Positions 21,527 through 31,600 of a DNA stretch of 64,000 bases are shown piece after piece. Position 1 is the stretch's first letter, and every line of letters begins with the position of its first letter. Source of the DNA: Cyanobacteria bacterium FACHB-DQ100 (GTDB lineage Bacteria > Cyanobacteriota > Cyanobacteriia > Leptolyngbyales > Leptolyngbyaceae). The notes beneath the pieces were generated by a model. It was given only the letters and a program-made list of their open reading frames with translations. It was not told the origin of the DNA and made no database searches. The stretch spans positions 62,001 through 126,000 of the forward strand of contig JACJNW010000041.1 of assembly GCA_014695195.1 (NCBI GenBank). Reading direction: 5' to 3'. The translations under genes were made by a program, and so were the position numbers.

Positions 21527-21885
21527 TGGATTGTATTCACTTAACTGAAATTCGCGGCTATGGCTACACGGGCGCACTGCCAGAAGAACAGGTTTTAGGG
21601 CAGTGGTTTGAGGTGGATTTAACGCTTTGGTTGGATTTGGCAACGGCGGGGGAGAGCGATCGACTAACCAATACTTTGAACTATTGCGATGCGATCGAAG
21701 TGACTCAGAGATTGATCAAAACATCGCGATTCAATTTGTTAGAGAAATTAGCCACTGAAATTGCACAAGCGGTCTTGCAATTTGATCAAGTCGCTCAAGT
21801 GCAAGTGAAGTTGACGAAACCTGCGGCTCCGATACCGGATTTTGGGGGGAAGATTACGATCGAGATTGTGAGAAAGAAGCGATGA
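21526..21885 (+). CDS. folB: Dihydroneopterin aldolase
   Basis: 119 residues, normal for FolB. It splits 7,8-dihydroneopterin to 6-hydroxymethyl-dihydropterin and glycolaldehyde in folate synthesis. The start DCIHLTEIRGYGYTGALPEEQ and the core NTLNYCDAIE with LLEKLATEIA are typical, and the substrate Glu and catalytic Lys (VKLTKPAAPI) are present. The ATG overlaps the stop of the preceding gene (TGATG). Confidence 0.93.
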   Translation: MDCIHLTEIRGYGYTGALPEEQVLGQWFEVDLTLWLDLATAGESDRLTNTLNYCDAIEVTQRLIKTSRFNLLEKLATEIAQAVLQFDQVAQVQVKLTKPAAPIPDFGGKITIEIVRKKR

Positions 21886-21925
21886 GGGATTAAGATCGGA
21901 CTGACCCCTAAGGCTTTCTCGTTCA

Positions 21926-22135
21926 ATGAGCATTCAAGCGAAAGACTATCCCTTTGCTCAGGAATTTATCACGGATGCAGAAGGGCAAATTCGTAAGGTA
22001 GTGATCGATATTGCAGATTATCAAAAGTTGCTTGAAGTGCTAGAAGACGAAGGATTGTATCGCGCCATGATAGAAGCACAGCAGGAAATTCCCTTAAGTT
22101 TAGAGGAAGCACGCAGGGAAATGGCAGCAGAGTGA
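21926..22135 (+). CDS. Small antitoxin-like protein
   Basis: 69 residues. The N-terminal half has an antitoxin-like beta-strand pattern (EGQIRKVVIDIADYQKLLEVL) and the C-terminal half is a charged helix, as in type II antitoxins that pair with RelE/ParE toxins. The toxin frame begins four bases before its stop (GTGA overlap), the usual antitoxin-toxin arrangement. The toxin is broken, so this gene is now an orphan antitoxin. Confidence 0.7.
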   Translation: MSIQAKDYPFAQEFITDAEGQIRKVVIDIADYQKLLEVLEDEGLYRAMIEAQQEIPLSLEEARREMAAE

Positions 22136-22399
22136 AGGTTGAATACTTGCCTAAGTTTCTGAAGGATTTGAAGGCGCTTAGAAGTAGTCCTGTGTTTGAG
22201 GCGATCGATTCTCTGGTGTTGGAGCAGATTCCGAATCTTGAAAGTTTTGATGAAATAGTAATCTGAGCAGACTCAAAGGATCTGACGATCGTTTCGGATT
22301 CGTGTCGGAGATTATCGCATCGGCTTATTTTTTGATGGGGAAACAGTGACGTTTGCGCGTGTATTGCATCGCAGCAACATTTACCGATATTTTCCTTAA
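22132..22399 (+). pseudogene. RelE/ParE-family toxin, frameshifted
   Basis: Starting at GTG 22132 the frame reads VKVEYLPKFLKDLKALR and stops at TGA after 44 codons. The missing parts occur in other frames: NLSRLKGSDDR about 22258-22290, then RIRVGDYRIG, DGETVTFARVLHRSNIYRYFP and stop TAA at 22397-22399. These are the recognisable core of a RelE-like mRNA interferase. Two separate single-base losses (near 22256 and at the GATCGTTTCGG segment near 22292) account for it. The protein cannot be made intact without frameshifting. Confidence 0.8.
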
Positions 22400-22579
22400 C
22401 CTAGCGCGATCGCATTTCAGGTTTTGGCAGGACTGCGATCGATTGCCCAAGCGCCAGCGATTTTTTCGCCACGCTTTTCTTTTTCGGCAAGTTCGAGGGT
22501 GATGCTTGACTGTTTTACCGCAAATCCTTCTACTTAACTCGCACTTCTAATCGCGATCGTGTTCCTGCTCTCCCAACTT

Positions 22580-22760
22580 AATTTCTCAATTCCAAAATTG
22601 ATTTTTCAACTCCAAAATTGATTTCTCTAAAACCAGGTTTATTTCTCTAAAACAAAGATTGATTTCTTGATTCCTAGATTGATTTCTTGATTCCTAGATT
22701 GATTGCTTGACTCCCAAACTGATTTCTCTAAAATCAGATTTGTTTCTCTAAAACAAAGAT
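22580..22760. repeat. Nine-copy 20-bp degenerate tandem repeat
   Basis: Nine units of 20 bases (one is 21) follow consensus GATTTCT(T/C)(T/G)A.TCC.A.ATT. Two subtypes are visible: GATTTCTTGATTCCTAGATT (two exact copies, 22661-22700) and GATTTCTCTAAAACAAAGAT-like units. The period is not a multiple of three. The block ends 85 bases before the gene at 22846. The rest of the 22400-22845 gap holds only a short minus-strand remnant frame around 22417-22536. Confidence 0.85.
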
Positions 22761-22845
22761 GGGAATTCGAGTTCCTGTACCAATTTTCGCTTTATCGGGA
22801 ATATTAAAGCTGCTATTCCAACCACACTAAAAAAGGAGAAAATGA

Positions 22846-23229
22846 ATGGCAGGTGTCGATACGAGTAAGCGTCTACGAGATGCTGTGATTCAAGACGACG
22901 TAAAAGCCCTTCAAGGAGCCAAAGGCTTTAAAGATTACATTGCACTTCGCCCCGAAGCGAAAATTTCAACGCTATGTGATCTCGAAGAAAAGATGCGACT
23001 AGCACAAGAAGCCGAAATTCAGGCAAAAGCCTTATACCGGAGCGCCAGTGATGCTGCCCAGAAGCTTGAATGGGAATTTCACAATGCAGTCCTCAGCATG
23101 AAGAAATCAGTCCTAGCTCAATATGGCGCAGATGCAAATGAAATCGAAGCCATCGGCTACACCAGAAAATCAGACCGCAAGCGCCCACAGCGTCAAACTG
23201 CGGCTACCGCTACGCTCAAAAGATCCTAA
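22846..23229 (+). CDS. Hypothetical helical protein
   Basis: 127 residues, ATG chosen because AAGGAG lies seven bases upstream; another ATG four bases earlier is out of frame. The middle part (LEEKMRLAQEAEIQAKALYRSASDAAQ) is predicted helical, perhaps a coiled-coil hairpin, and the tail is basic (RKSDRKRPQRQ). No signal peptide or membrane segment is seen. I do not recognise the family. It stands alone downstream of a tandem repeat array that may influence its transcription. Confidence 0.7.
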   Translation: MAGVDTSKRLRDAVIQDDVKALQGAKGFKDYIALRPEAKISTLCDLEEKMRLAQEAEIQAKALYRSASDAAQKLEWEFHNAVLSMKKSVLAQYGADANEIEAIGYTRKSDRKRPQRQTAATATLKRS

Positions 23230-23321
23230 TTGAAAAGCGCGATCGCGCCCCCCGATCGTTTCATCTTGCACAATTGCACTCTCTCACGCTTCAACCAGTA
23301 GAGTTCTTTGTCTTTCCAATC

Positions 23322-24266
23322 TCACAGCGCTGCACAAAACGCTTGAATTCGCGTCCAGATACGATCGACCAAATCCCCCGCATCCGAGTCAAACCATTCA
23401 ATCTCCGGCACTGCCCGAAACCAAGTTCGCTGCCGCTTTGCAAACTGCCGCGTATGCAACACTGTTAACTGCTCCGCCTCGCCGAGCGAAATCTCACCGC
23501 GTAAATACTGCCGCATCTCTGCATAACCCAAAGTATTTAACAGCGGCAACGCTTCACCATATTTTTTACACAACGTTTCGACTTCGGTGACAAATCCCAT
23601 TTCAATCATCTGTCCGGTGCGTTTCGCGATCCGTTGCTCCAATCGATCGCTCTCCAATCCAATCTGCAAAATCGGAAACTTCGGCGGCTCTTCCCCCTGC
23701 TGCTCAGAAATCGGGCGACCCGTCACATAAAAGACTTCCAACGCTCTCAACGTCCGCACCTGATCATTGGCATGAATTCGACTTGCCGCGATCGCATCGA
23801 CTTGCTGCAACATCGCATACAGCGTTTTTTGCCCTAACTGCTCAAGCTGCGATCGTAATTCTGGTTGCGGCGCAACTCTGGGAATTTTCATGCCGCGTGC
23901 GATCGCTTTAATATATAGACCCGTTCCACCAACGAGAAATTGCAGACCACCTCGATTCAAAATCTCTCGCGCCTGCATTTGATAATCCGCCACAGTGAGC
24001 GTCTCAATCGGATCGCAAATATCAATCAAATAATGTGGCACTCGATTTTGCTCTTGCAGCGTCGGTTTTGCCGTTCCAATGGTAAACTCTCGGTACACTT
24101 GCCGCGAATCTGCGCTGAGAACGATCGACTCTAAGCGTTCGGCAAGTTCGATCGCGACTCCTGATTTCCCCGTTGCCGTGGCTCCAGCAATTATAATAAG
24201 TACAGGCGTATTGTTAAATATTCTTGATTCATTCTGAAAATTTTGAGTCAAAATAGACCGATCCAT
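23322..24266 (-). CDS. miaA: tRNA dimethylallyltransferase
   Basis: 314 residues. MiaA transfers a dimethylallyl group to N6 of A37 in tRNAs reading UNN codons. The P-loop GATATGKS, the ADSRQVYREFTIGTAKP motif and GGTGLYIKA are intact. The start used (MDRSILTQNF) gives about 22 extra residues before the P-loop strand, so a slightly later start is possible. It is divergent from gyrB across 154 bases. Confidence 0.95.
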   Translation of the reverse strand: MDRSILTQNFQNESRIFNNTPVLIIIAGATATGKSGVAIELAERLESIVLSADSRQVYREFTIGTAKPTLQEQNRVPHYLIDICDPIETLTVADYQMQAREILNRGGLQFLVGGTGLYIKAIARGMKIPRVAPQPELRSQLEQLGQKTLYAMLQQVDAIAASRIHANDQVRTLRALEVFYVTGRPISEQQGEEPPKFPILQIGLESDRLEQRIAKRTGQMIEMGFVTEVETLCKKYGEALPLLNTLGYAEMRQYLRGEISLGEAEQLTVLHTRQFAKRQRTWFRAVPEIEWFDSDAGDLVDRIWTRIQAFCAAL

Positions 24267-24318
24267 CCCACTTTCAAAATTCGCCTGAAATCGCGCTCAA
24301 ACCGCTTATAAGGCTTTT

Positions 24319-24328
24319 GTGCTATAAT
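24319..24328 (+). promoter_or_regulatory. gyrB: Candidate extended -10 promoter of gyrB
   Basis: TGTGCTATAAT contains a TG-n-TATAAT extended -10 element about 90 bases before the gyrB ATG, in the gap shared with miaA. There is no obvious -35. Confidence 0.5.
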
Positions 24329-24408
24329 TTTGGAAGAATTTGCCTTCTCAAGTTCAGTTTGCTCTTCAGCTTGATTTTATCCCGCACTTCTGCTACACCT
24401 CGCCCTAA

Positions 24409-26343
<1,935 letters not shown>

Positions 26344-26357
26344 ACTCGATATCTAAA

Positions 26358-26410
26358 AAAACAGCAGACAGCAACTATCCTTACTGGCATCGGTTGCTGT
26401 CTGCTGTTTT
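26358..26410 (+). terminator. Terminator hairpin after gyrB
   Basis: A perfect 18-bp inverted repeat (26358-26375 with 26393-26410), beginning AAAACAGCAGAC and ending GTCTGCTGTTTT, with a 17-base loop. Flanking A and T runs allow it to work in both directions. Confidence 0.85.
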
Positions 26411-26470
26411 AAGGTAGTGCGCGTTATCCAGAAGCTTTCAAGCTAGTACCTAGAATTAATCCGACGGAAG

Positions 26471-27319
26471 TCATGCAAAGGGAGAAGACATCGCAACGCT
26501 CGTAGCCAAGCGTTCTAAGCGAACATCTGACTCAAACACCATCTCTTCGGGTTTGTAGCGCATTGTGATCTTGTTGCCGCTTACTTTTAATACAGTCGAA
26601 AACTTGACCGATCGCTGATCAGGAATGGTAAAAAGCCGATCTTTTCCTCTCGATAACTCTCGCATAAACACATCAAGTTCTTTTTCGCGATTAGATGGAC
26701 GTCGATAAAACGACTGCAACCGCCGCCACAGTTTAGGAAAGATCGGAGGCAATTCTGCAAGGTTAGGCGGAACATCAACTTGAAATCCCTCGGTTGAGCG
26801 ATCGGCAGACCAGAGTCCTCGCTTTGCGGCTCGTGCCTTCTGAGTTGCAGCTACCATCTCATCGCGCAACTCCTTATAAAGCGTGTCATAAAACATCGGG
26901 TAGACATGACCCTCTTGGAGCAATCGATAATTGACGCTTTGACGCAGCAAGTCCGCGTCAAGTTCATTCCCTCTGCCGTCGTTGTCCCAATCTGGCGGAT
27001 CGCCCGTAAAGACAAAACAAACAGGTCGTCCATTGCCATCCGCATTTCTAGATAGAATATATCCGGGCAATCCAGATTTATCGCCGCCGAGTAACTTGAT
27101 ATTCTGTTTCGTTGCGTCTGAAGAGAAGGGTCGAATCGCCGCTTTTTCGAGGGCATCAATTGCCTCGTATCGAAGCTGAACTTGCCCGCCACCCTTGAAT
27201 TCGACTCTCCCCTCTAGCTTGTCAAATAATGTATCGTCCTCTGCCTGAAACCGAACCGAGTCGCCATCAGGCTCGCCACTGGTCGGATCAAACGTTCCTC
27301 TAATTAATACAAATGGCAT
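26471..27319 (-). CDS. Staphylococcal-nuclease-like domain protein
   Basis: 282 residues from MPFVLIRG; this ATG has GAGG upstream, whereas a 16-residue in-frame extension does not. The sequence GEPDGDSVRF followed by LRYEAIDALE resembles the DGDTVR...IDAPE calcium-binding and catalytic pattern of SNase-fold nucleases, and ARAAKRGLW near residue 180 matches the family's conserved end. It is longer than a simple thermonuclease and has an extra C-terminal domain (about 190-282). No export signal is seen. Catalytic competence is uncertain because the usual Pro-Glu is replaced by Leu-Glu. Confidence 0.7.
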   Translation of the reverse strand: MPFVLIRGTFDPTSGEPDGDSVRFQAEDDTLFDKLEGRVEFKGGGQVQLRYEAIDALEKAAIRPFSSDATKQNIKLLGGDKSGLPGYILSRNADGNGRPVCFVFTGDPPDWDNDGRGNELDADLLRQSVNYRLLQEGHVYPMFYDTLYKELRDEMVAATQKARAAKRGLWSADRSTEGFQVDVPPNLAELPPIFPKLWRRLQSFYRRPSNREKELDVFMRELSRGKDRLFTIPDQRSVKFSTVLKVSGNKITMRYKPEEMVFESDVRLERLATSVAMSSPFA

Positions 27320-27461
27320 AATCTTGACCTCATTGTTGAAGGTTCGATCGTTCAAGAAGGAATACAATCAGAGCGCATCTGATTTCGTGTAAAAAGCTTG
27401 AATGAATTGCACATCAAAGCAGTCACTTCTCAAGGCATCGATCCTAACAAGATACAGGCTG

Positions 27462-27511
27462 TCTGCTAGATGCGATCGTCGTCTGCCTAACAGTAAATCG
27501 CATCTAGCAGA
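27462..27511. repeat. Perfect 15-bp hairpin after prfB
   Basis: TCTGCTAGATGCGAT (27462-27476) and its exact complement (27497-27511) flank a 20-base loop, five bases beyond the prfB stop. No T run follows on either strand, so it may be an mRNA 3' stabiliser or attenuating hairpin rather than a classical terminator. Confidence 0.5.
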
Positions 27512-27515
27512 GCAA

Positions 27516-28629
27516 CTACGCCTCGACTAATTGATTCTCCTGCCGCAAACAAGCCTCAATGAATGGATCAATCTCTCCATTCATCACATCTTGTACCGCA
27601 GTTGTTTCTACATTGGTTCGCAGATCTTTCACCATCTGATACGGATGGAACACATAGTTGCGAATCTGCATTCCCCAAGCTGCCTCGACCATATCGCCCC
27701 TGATTTCAGCAATTTCTTTGGCGCGTTGTTCCTCGGCAATAATTAACAACTTGGCTTTAAGAATAGCCAGGGCTTTTTCTTTGTTTTGAAGCTGCGATCG
27801 CTCCTCAGTACAGCGCACCGCTAAACCCGTCGGTTTATGCACAATTCGCACCGCCGTTTCCACTTTGTTGACGTTTTGCCCCCCTTTACCGCCAGCGCGT
27901 GAAGTGGTGATTTCCAAGTCTTTCTCCGGAATGTCCAGTTGCACCGACAAATCAATCATCGGCATCACTTCCACTCCAGCAAAGCTGGTTTGCCGTTTAT
28001 CGTTCGCGTTAAACGGGGAAATTCTCACTAAGCGGTGAGTGCCTTTCTCCATCTTGAGATAGCCGTAAGCATATCGCCCATCAATTTCAAGCGTCGCAGA
28101 TTTGATTCCAGCTTCGTCGCCTTCGGACATTTCCATCAGGTGAACTTTGTAGCCATGCGCTTCGCCCCAGCGGGTATACATTCGCAGCAGCATTTCTGCC
28201 CAATCCTGAGCATCCGTTCCACCTGCACCTGCATTGATCGTTAGAACTGCGCCCTTGGTGTCGTAAGTTCCAGACAGCATCTGCTGGAGTTCCCACTGAT
28301 CTAGATCGCGCTTTAGCTGATCGGTCTTGGCTTCGGCTTCTTCGAGCAGAGATTGATCAGATTCAAGTTCGAGAAGTTCGATCGTCGCTTCCGCATCTTC
28401 AAGATCTGATTTCCAGCGATCGAACTGTTCGAGGTGCGATTTGTATTCGTTTAATTCTTGTAGCGTGCTTTGGGCATTGGTTTGATCGTCCCAAAAATCA
28501 GGTTGAGACGCGACTTGTTCTAGGTCTTGAATTTTGGCGGTCAGGGCAGGAACGTCAAAGATAGTCCTGGGTTTTACCCAGGCGCGACGTGAGCAATTCG
28601 ACATCCCGTTTGAGCGAGGCAGTATCCAT
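27516..28629 (-). CDS. prfB: Peptide chain release factor 2, with programmed +1 frameshift
   Basis: Starts at ATG 28629 ([18 protein letters not shown]), reads 24 codons to CTT TGA C, shifts +1 at 28557, then continues [14 protein letters not shown] to 27516. The product is about 370 residues. It recognises UGA and UAA stop codons. The second part has the SPF tripeptide ([11 protein letters not shown]) that reads the stop codon and the catalytic GGQ loop ([11 protein letters not shown]). The in-frame UGA (28555-28557) lets RF2 level control its own synthesis, as in E. coli. The gene starts 11 bases after the large kinase gene. Confidence 0.97.
28554..28560 (-). promoter_or_regulatory. prfB: prfB +1 recoding site CTTTGAC
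   Basis: On the minus strand TATCTTTGAC follows AGGAC, a weaker copy of the Shine-Dalgarno-like spur used in E. coli. The ribosome slips from CTT onto TTT and skips one T past the UGA. Both flanking frames match RF2 exactly at this point. Confidence 0.95.
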
Positions 28630-28640
28630 ACCGTTTGACA

Positions 28641-31600
28641 CTAAGACAGCATTCTCGATTGTAGCGATTGGGGCGCAGATTCAACCGTCTTTCTCAGCAA
28701 AGTCGAGGCGATCGCTAACAATTGCTCTGGCTCGATCGGTTTCGCTAAATGTGCCTGAAAGCCTGCATTGATCGCGTGTTTCTGAGCAGTTTCACCCGCA
28801 TAAGCCGTCAGCGCGATCGCAGGCAGCGCCATTGAGTGCGATCGAACTCGTCTGAGCAATTCATATCCGTCTAGCTCTGGCATTCCAATATCGCTCACCA
28901 GGAGATCAATTTTCAGGCTGCTCAATTTCTGCAGCGCTTCGGTCGCAGAAGTGGCAACGAAAACTGAGGCTCCTGCTGTTTCTAGCACGAAGGCGGCTAA
29001 GGCGTTGGAATCGCGATCGTCATCCACAACCAGAATGCGATAACCTTGCAGCGATTGCCCGATCGGATCTAGGGATGGCTCTGCGGAATTGACCACGCGA
29101 TTGACGACAGGCAATTTCGCCGTAAAGGTTGCGCCTTGTCCTTCCCCTGCACTGTAAGCACTCACACTTCCACCATGTAATTCAGTCAAATACCGCACGA
29201 TCGCTAAGCCTAATCCCAAGCCCCCAAACGATCGAGTCGAGGAGCCATCTTCCTGACGGAAATAGTCAAACACATACGGCAGAAACCTCGACTGAATGCC
29301 TTTTCCAGTGTCGCGCACTTGAATCTGAGCAAAGCCTTCTGACTCGGTGAGCGAGACAACGATCAAACCTTCTGCCGGAGTGAACTTTACGGCATTTGAA
29401 AGCAGATTCCAGACAATTTGCTGAAGTCGTCTAGCATCGCCGATCACAGGTTTTGCCGCATCAATCCGAGTTTCAATCTTCAAAGATTTTGCATCGGCTG
29501 CCAGTTGAACCGTTTCGATCGCAGCAGAAATTATCTCGCTTAGATCGACGGGTTCTTGCGCTAGATGCAGTTTTCCTTGCAAAATGCGCGACACATCGAG
29601 CAGATCGCCGATTAATTGGGTTTGCAGTTTGGCGTTACGTTCGATCGTTTCGAGCGCCTTTTGCGTTTGCGTTGCGTTACATTTACCCGATCGCAGCAAA
29701 CTTACCCAGCCCAAAATCGGATTCAGGGGCGTTCGCAGTTCGTGAGATAACACCGCCAGAAATTCATCTTTGAGGCGATTCGCGCGGTCTGCTTCTTGGC
29801 GGGCAAGCTGTTCTTTCAGCAAAATTCGATCGCGCTCTTGTTCGAGCCGGACGCGCTTGGAAATATCCATCACCATGCCGCTCACTCGGGTCAATCTCCC
29901 GGACGCATCACCCTGAACCGTGCCTCGGTCTTCGACCCAAAGCATCCCTTGATTATCCGGACGAATTAACCGAAAGCGTGACACATAGTTTCCGCCATCC
30001 TGAGTGACAGCCGCTTTGAGAGCTGCAAGATGCTTGGGCAGATCTCCGGGATGAATCAGTGATCGCACCATTTGGCTTGTAGAAATCAAATTCTCAGGCG
30101 CAATGCCTAAAATCTCAGTGGCATTGTTCGATTGCACCACTTCATCGGTTTGAGCATCCCAAGACCACGCCACCATGCGACCCGCTGAAAGTGCACCTTT
30201 CAAGCGTTCTTCGCTTTGTCTCAGGGCAATCTCCGTTTGCTTTTGCTCAGTAATGTCTGAGATGAACGCCGAAATGCCTGCGGGGGTTGGATAAACCCGA
30301 TGTTGGAACCAGCGATTCCAAGCCGGGTAGAAAAACTCAAATTCTGCGACCTCCTGATCTCGCATCGCTTGGCGGTAGCAATGATACAGTTCACTCCCCA
30401 CCAGATCCGGGAACATCTCCCAAATACAGCGACCGAGAAAGGCATCTTGGGTCAAGCCAGTGAGATCCAGTGAGGCTTGGTTGTTGTACACATAGCGCCA
30501 GTCTTGATCGAGAACAATAAACCCATCTCGAATGCTTTGCAGAATGGTTTCAACTTGAGCCTGTGCAACTTCGGCTTGCGATCGCAGCAATCGTTCGCGA
30601 TCGGTCGTTTCTTGCCGTAAGCGCGACAGTCGCAGCGCGGATTCCACTCGCGCCATCAGTTCCCGCGCCGAAAAGGGTTTAACTAAATAATCATCGGCTC
30701 CGGCTCCCAAGCCTTCGACGCGAGCTTCTTCACCTGCCCGTGCCGACAGCAGAATGATTGGAATATCCTGCGTTTCGGGGTGCGATCGCAATTCTCGTAG
30801 CAGTCCGAAGCCGTCTAAGTTCGGCATCATCACGTCACTCAGAATCAGATCAGGTGCAGAGCGGCGAATCCGATTGAGCGCGTCTCTGCCATCGATCGCG
30901 GTTTCAACCGAATAAAACTGAGTCAGTAAGCCTTTTAGATAGTCTCTGAGATCCGCATTGTCATCGACAACGAGAACGCGAACAGAACAACTCGAAGCCT
31001 CAGATTCAGAAATCGCAAAGCCATCATCTTCAATCTCGGTTTCGATAGTCCAGCGCAATGCTTCCTGCACAAACGCATCAACTCGAACAGGGGTGGATTG
31101 GGGAGGTTGATCTTCAACTTGTTCTTTGGGTAAATGAGCATAACCCAATGGGATCTCCACCGTAAAGGTTGTCCCGATACCCACTTGACTCGCTACCGAG
31201 ATCGTCCCTCCATGCTGATCGACTAACTCTTTCACTAGCGCCAGTCCAATTCCTGAACCTTCATAACTGCGCGATCGCGTTCCACTCACCCGATGAAATC
31301 GCTCAAACAATTGTGGCAATGCTTCTGGGGAAATTCCTACACCCGTATCGCGAACGCTGAATACAATAGATTCACCCACGCGACGCAGCGACACTTCAAT
31401 CTCACCCTCAAACGTAAACTTGAATGCGTTTGAGATCAGATTGAGGACAATCTTTTCCCACATTTCCCGATCGACATACACCCGATCCTCACCTTCGCAA
31501 TTGATGGTAAACCGCAGTCCGCCGCGCTCGATCGTGGTGCGAAACACACTCGCTAATTCTGCGGTAAATGTGGAGAGTTCGATCGGTCGATACACCGCTT

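Noticed and set aside
22417-22536. Minus-strand frame reading AEKEKRGEKIAGAWAIDRSP
   Set aside because: Protein-like but has no start codon and is cut by an upstream stop; too short to assign to any family.
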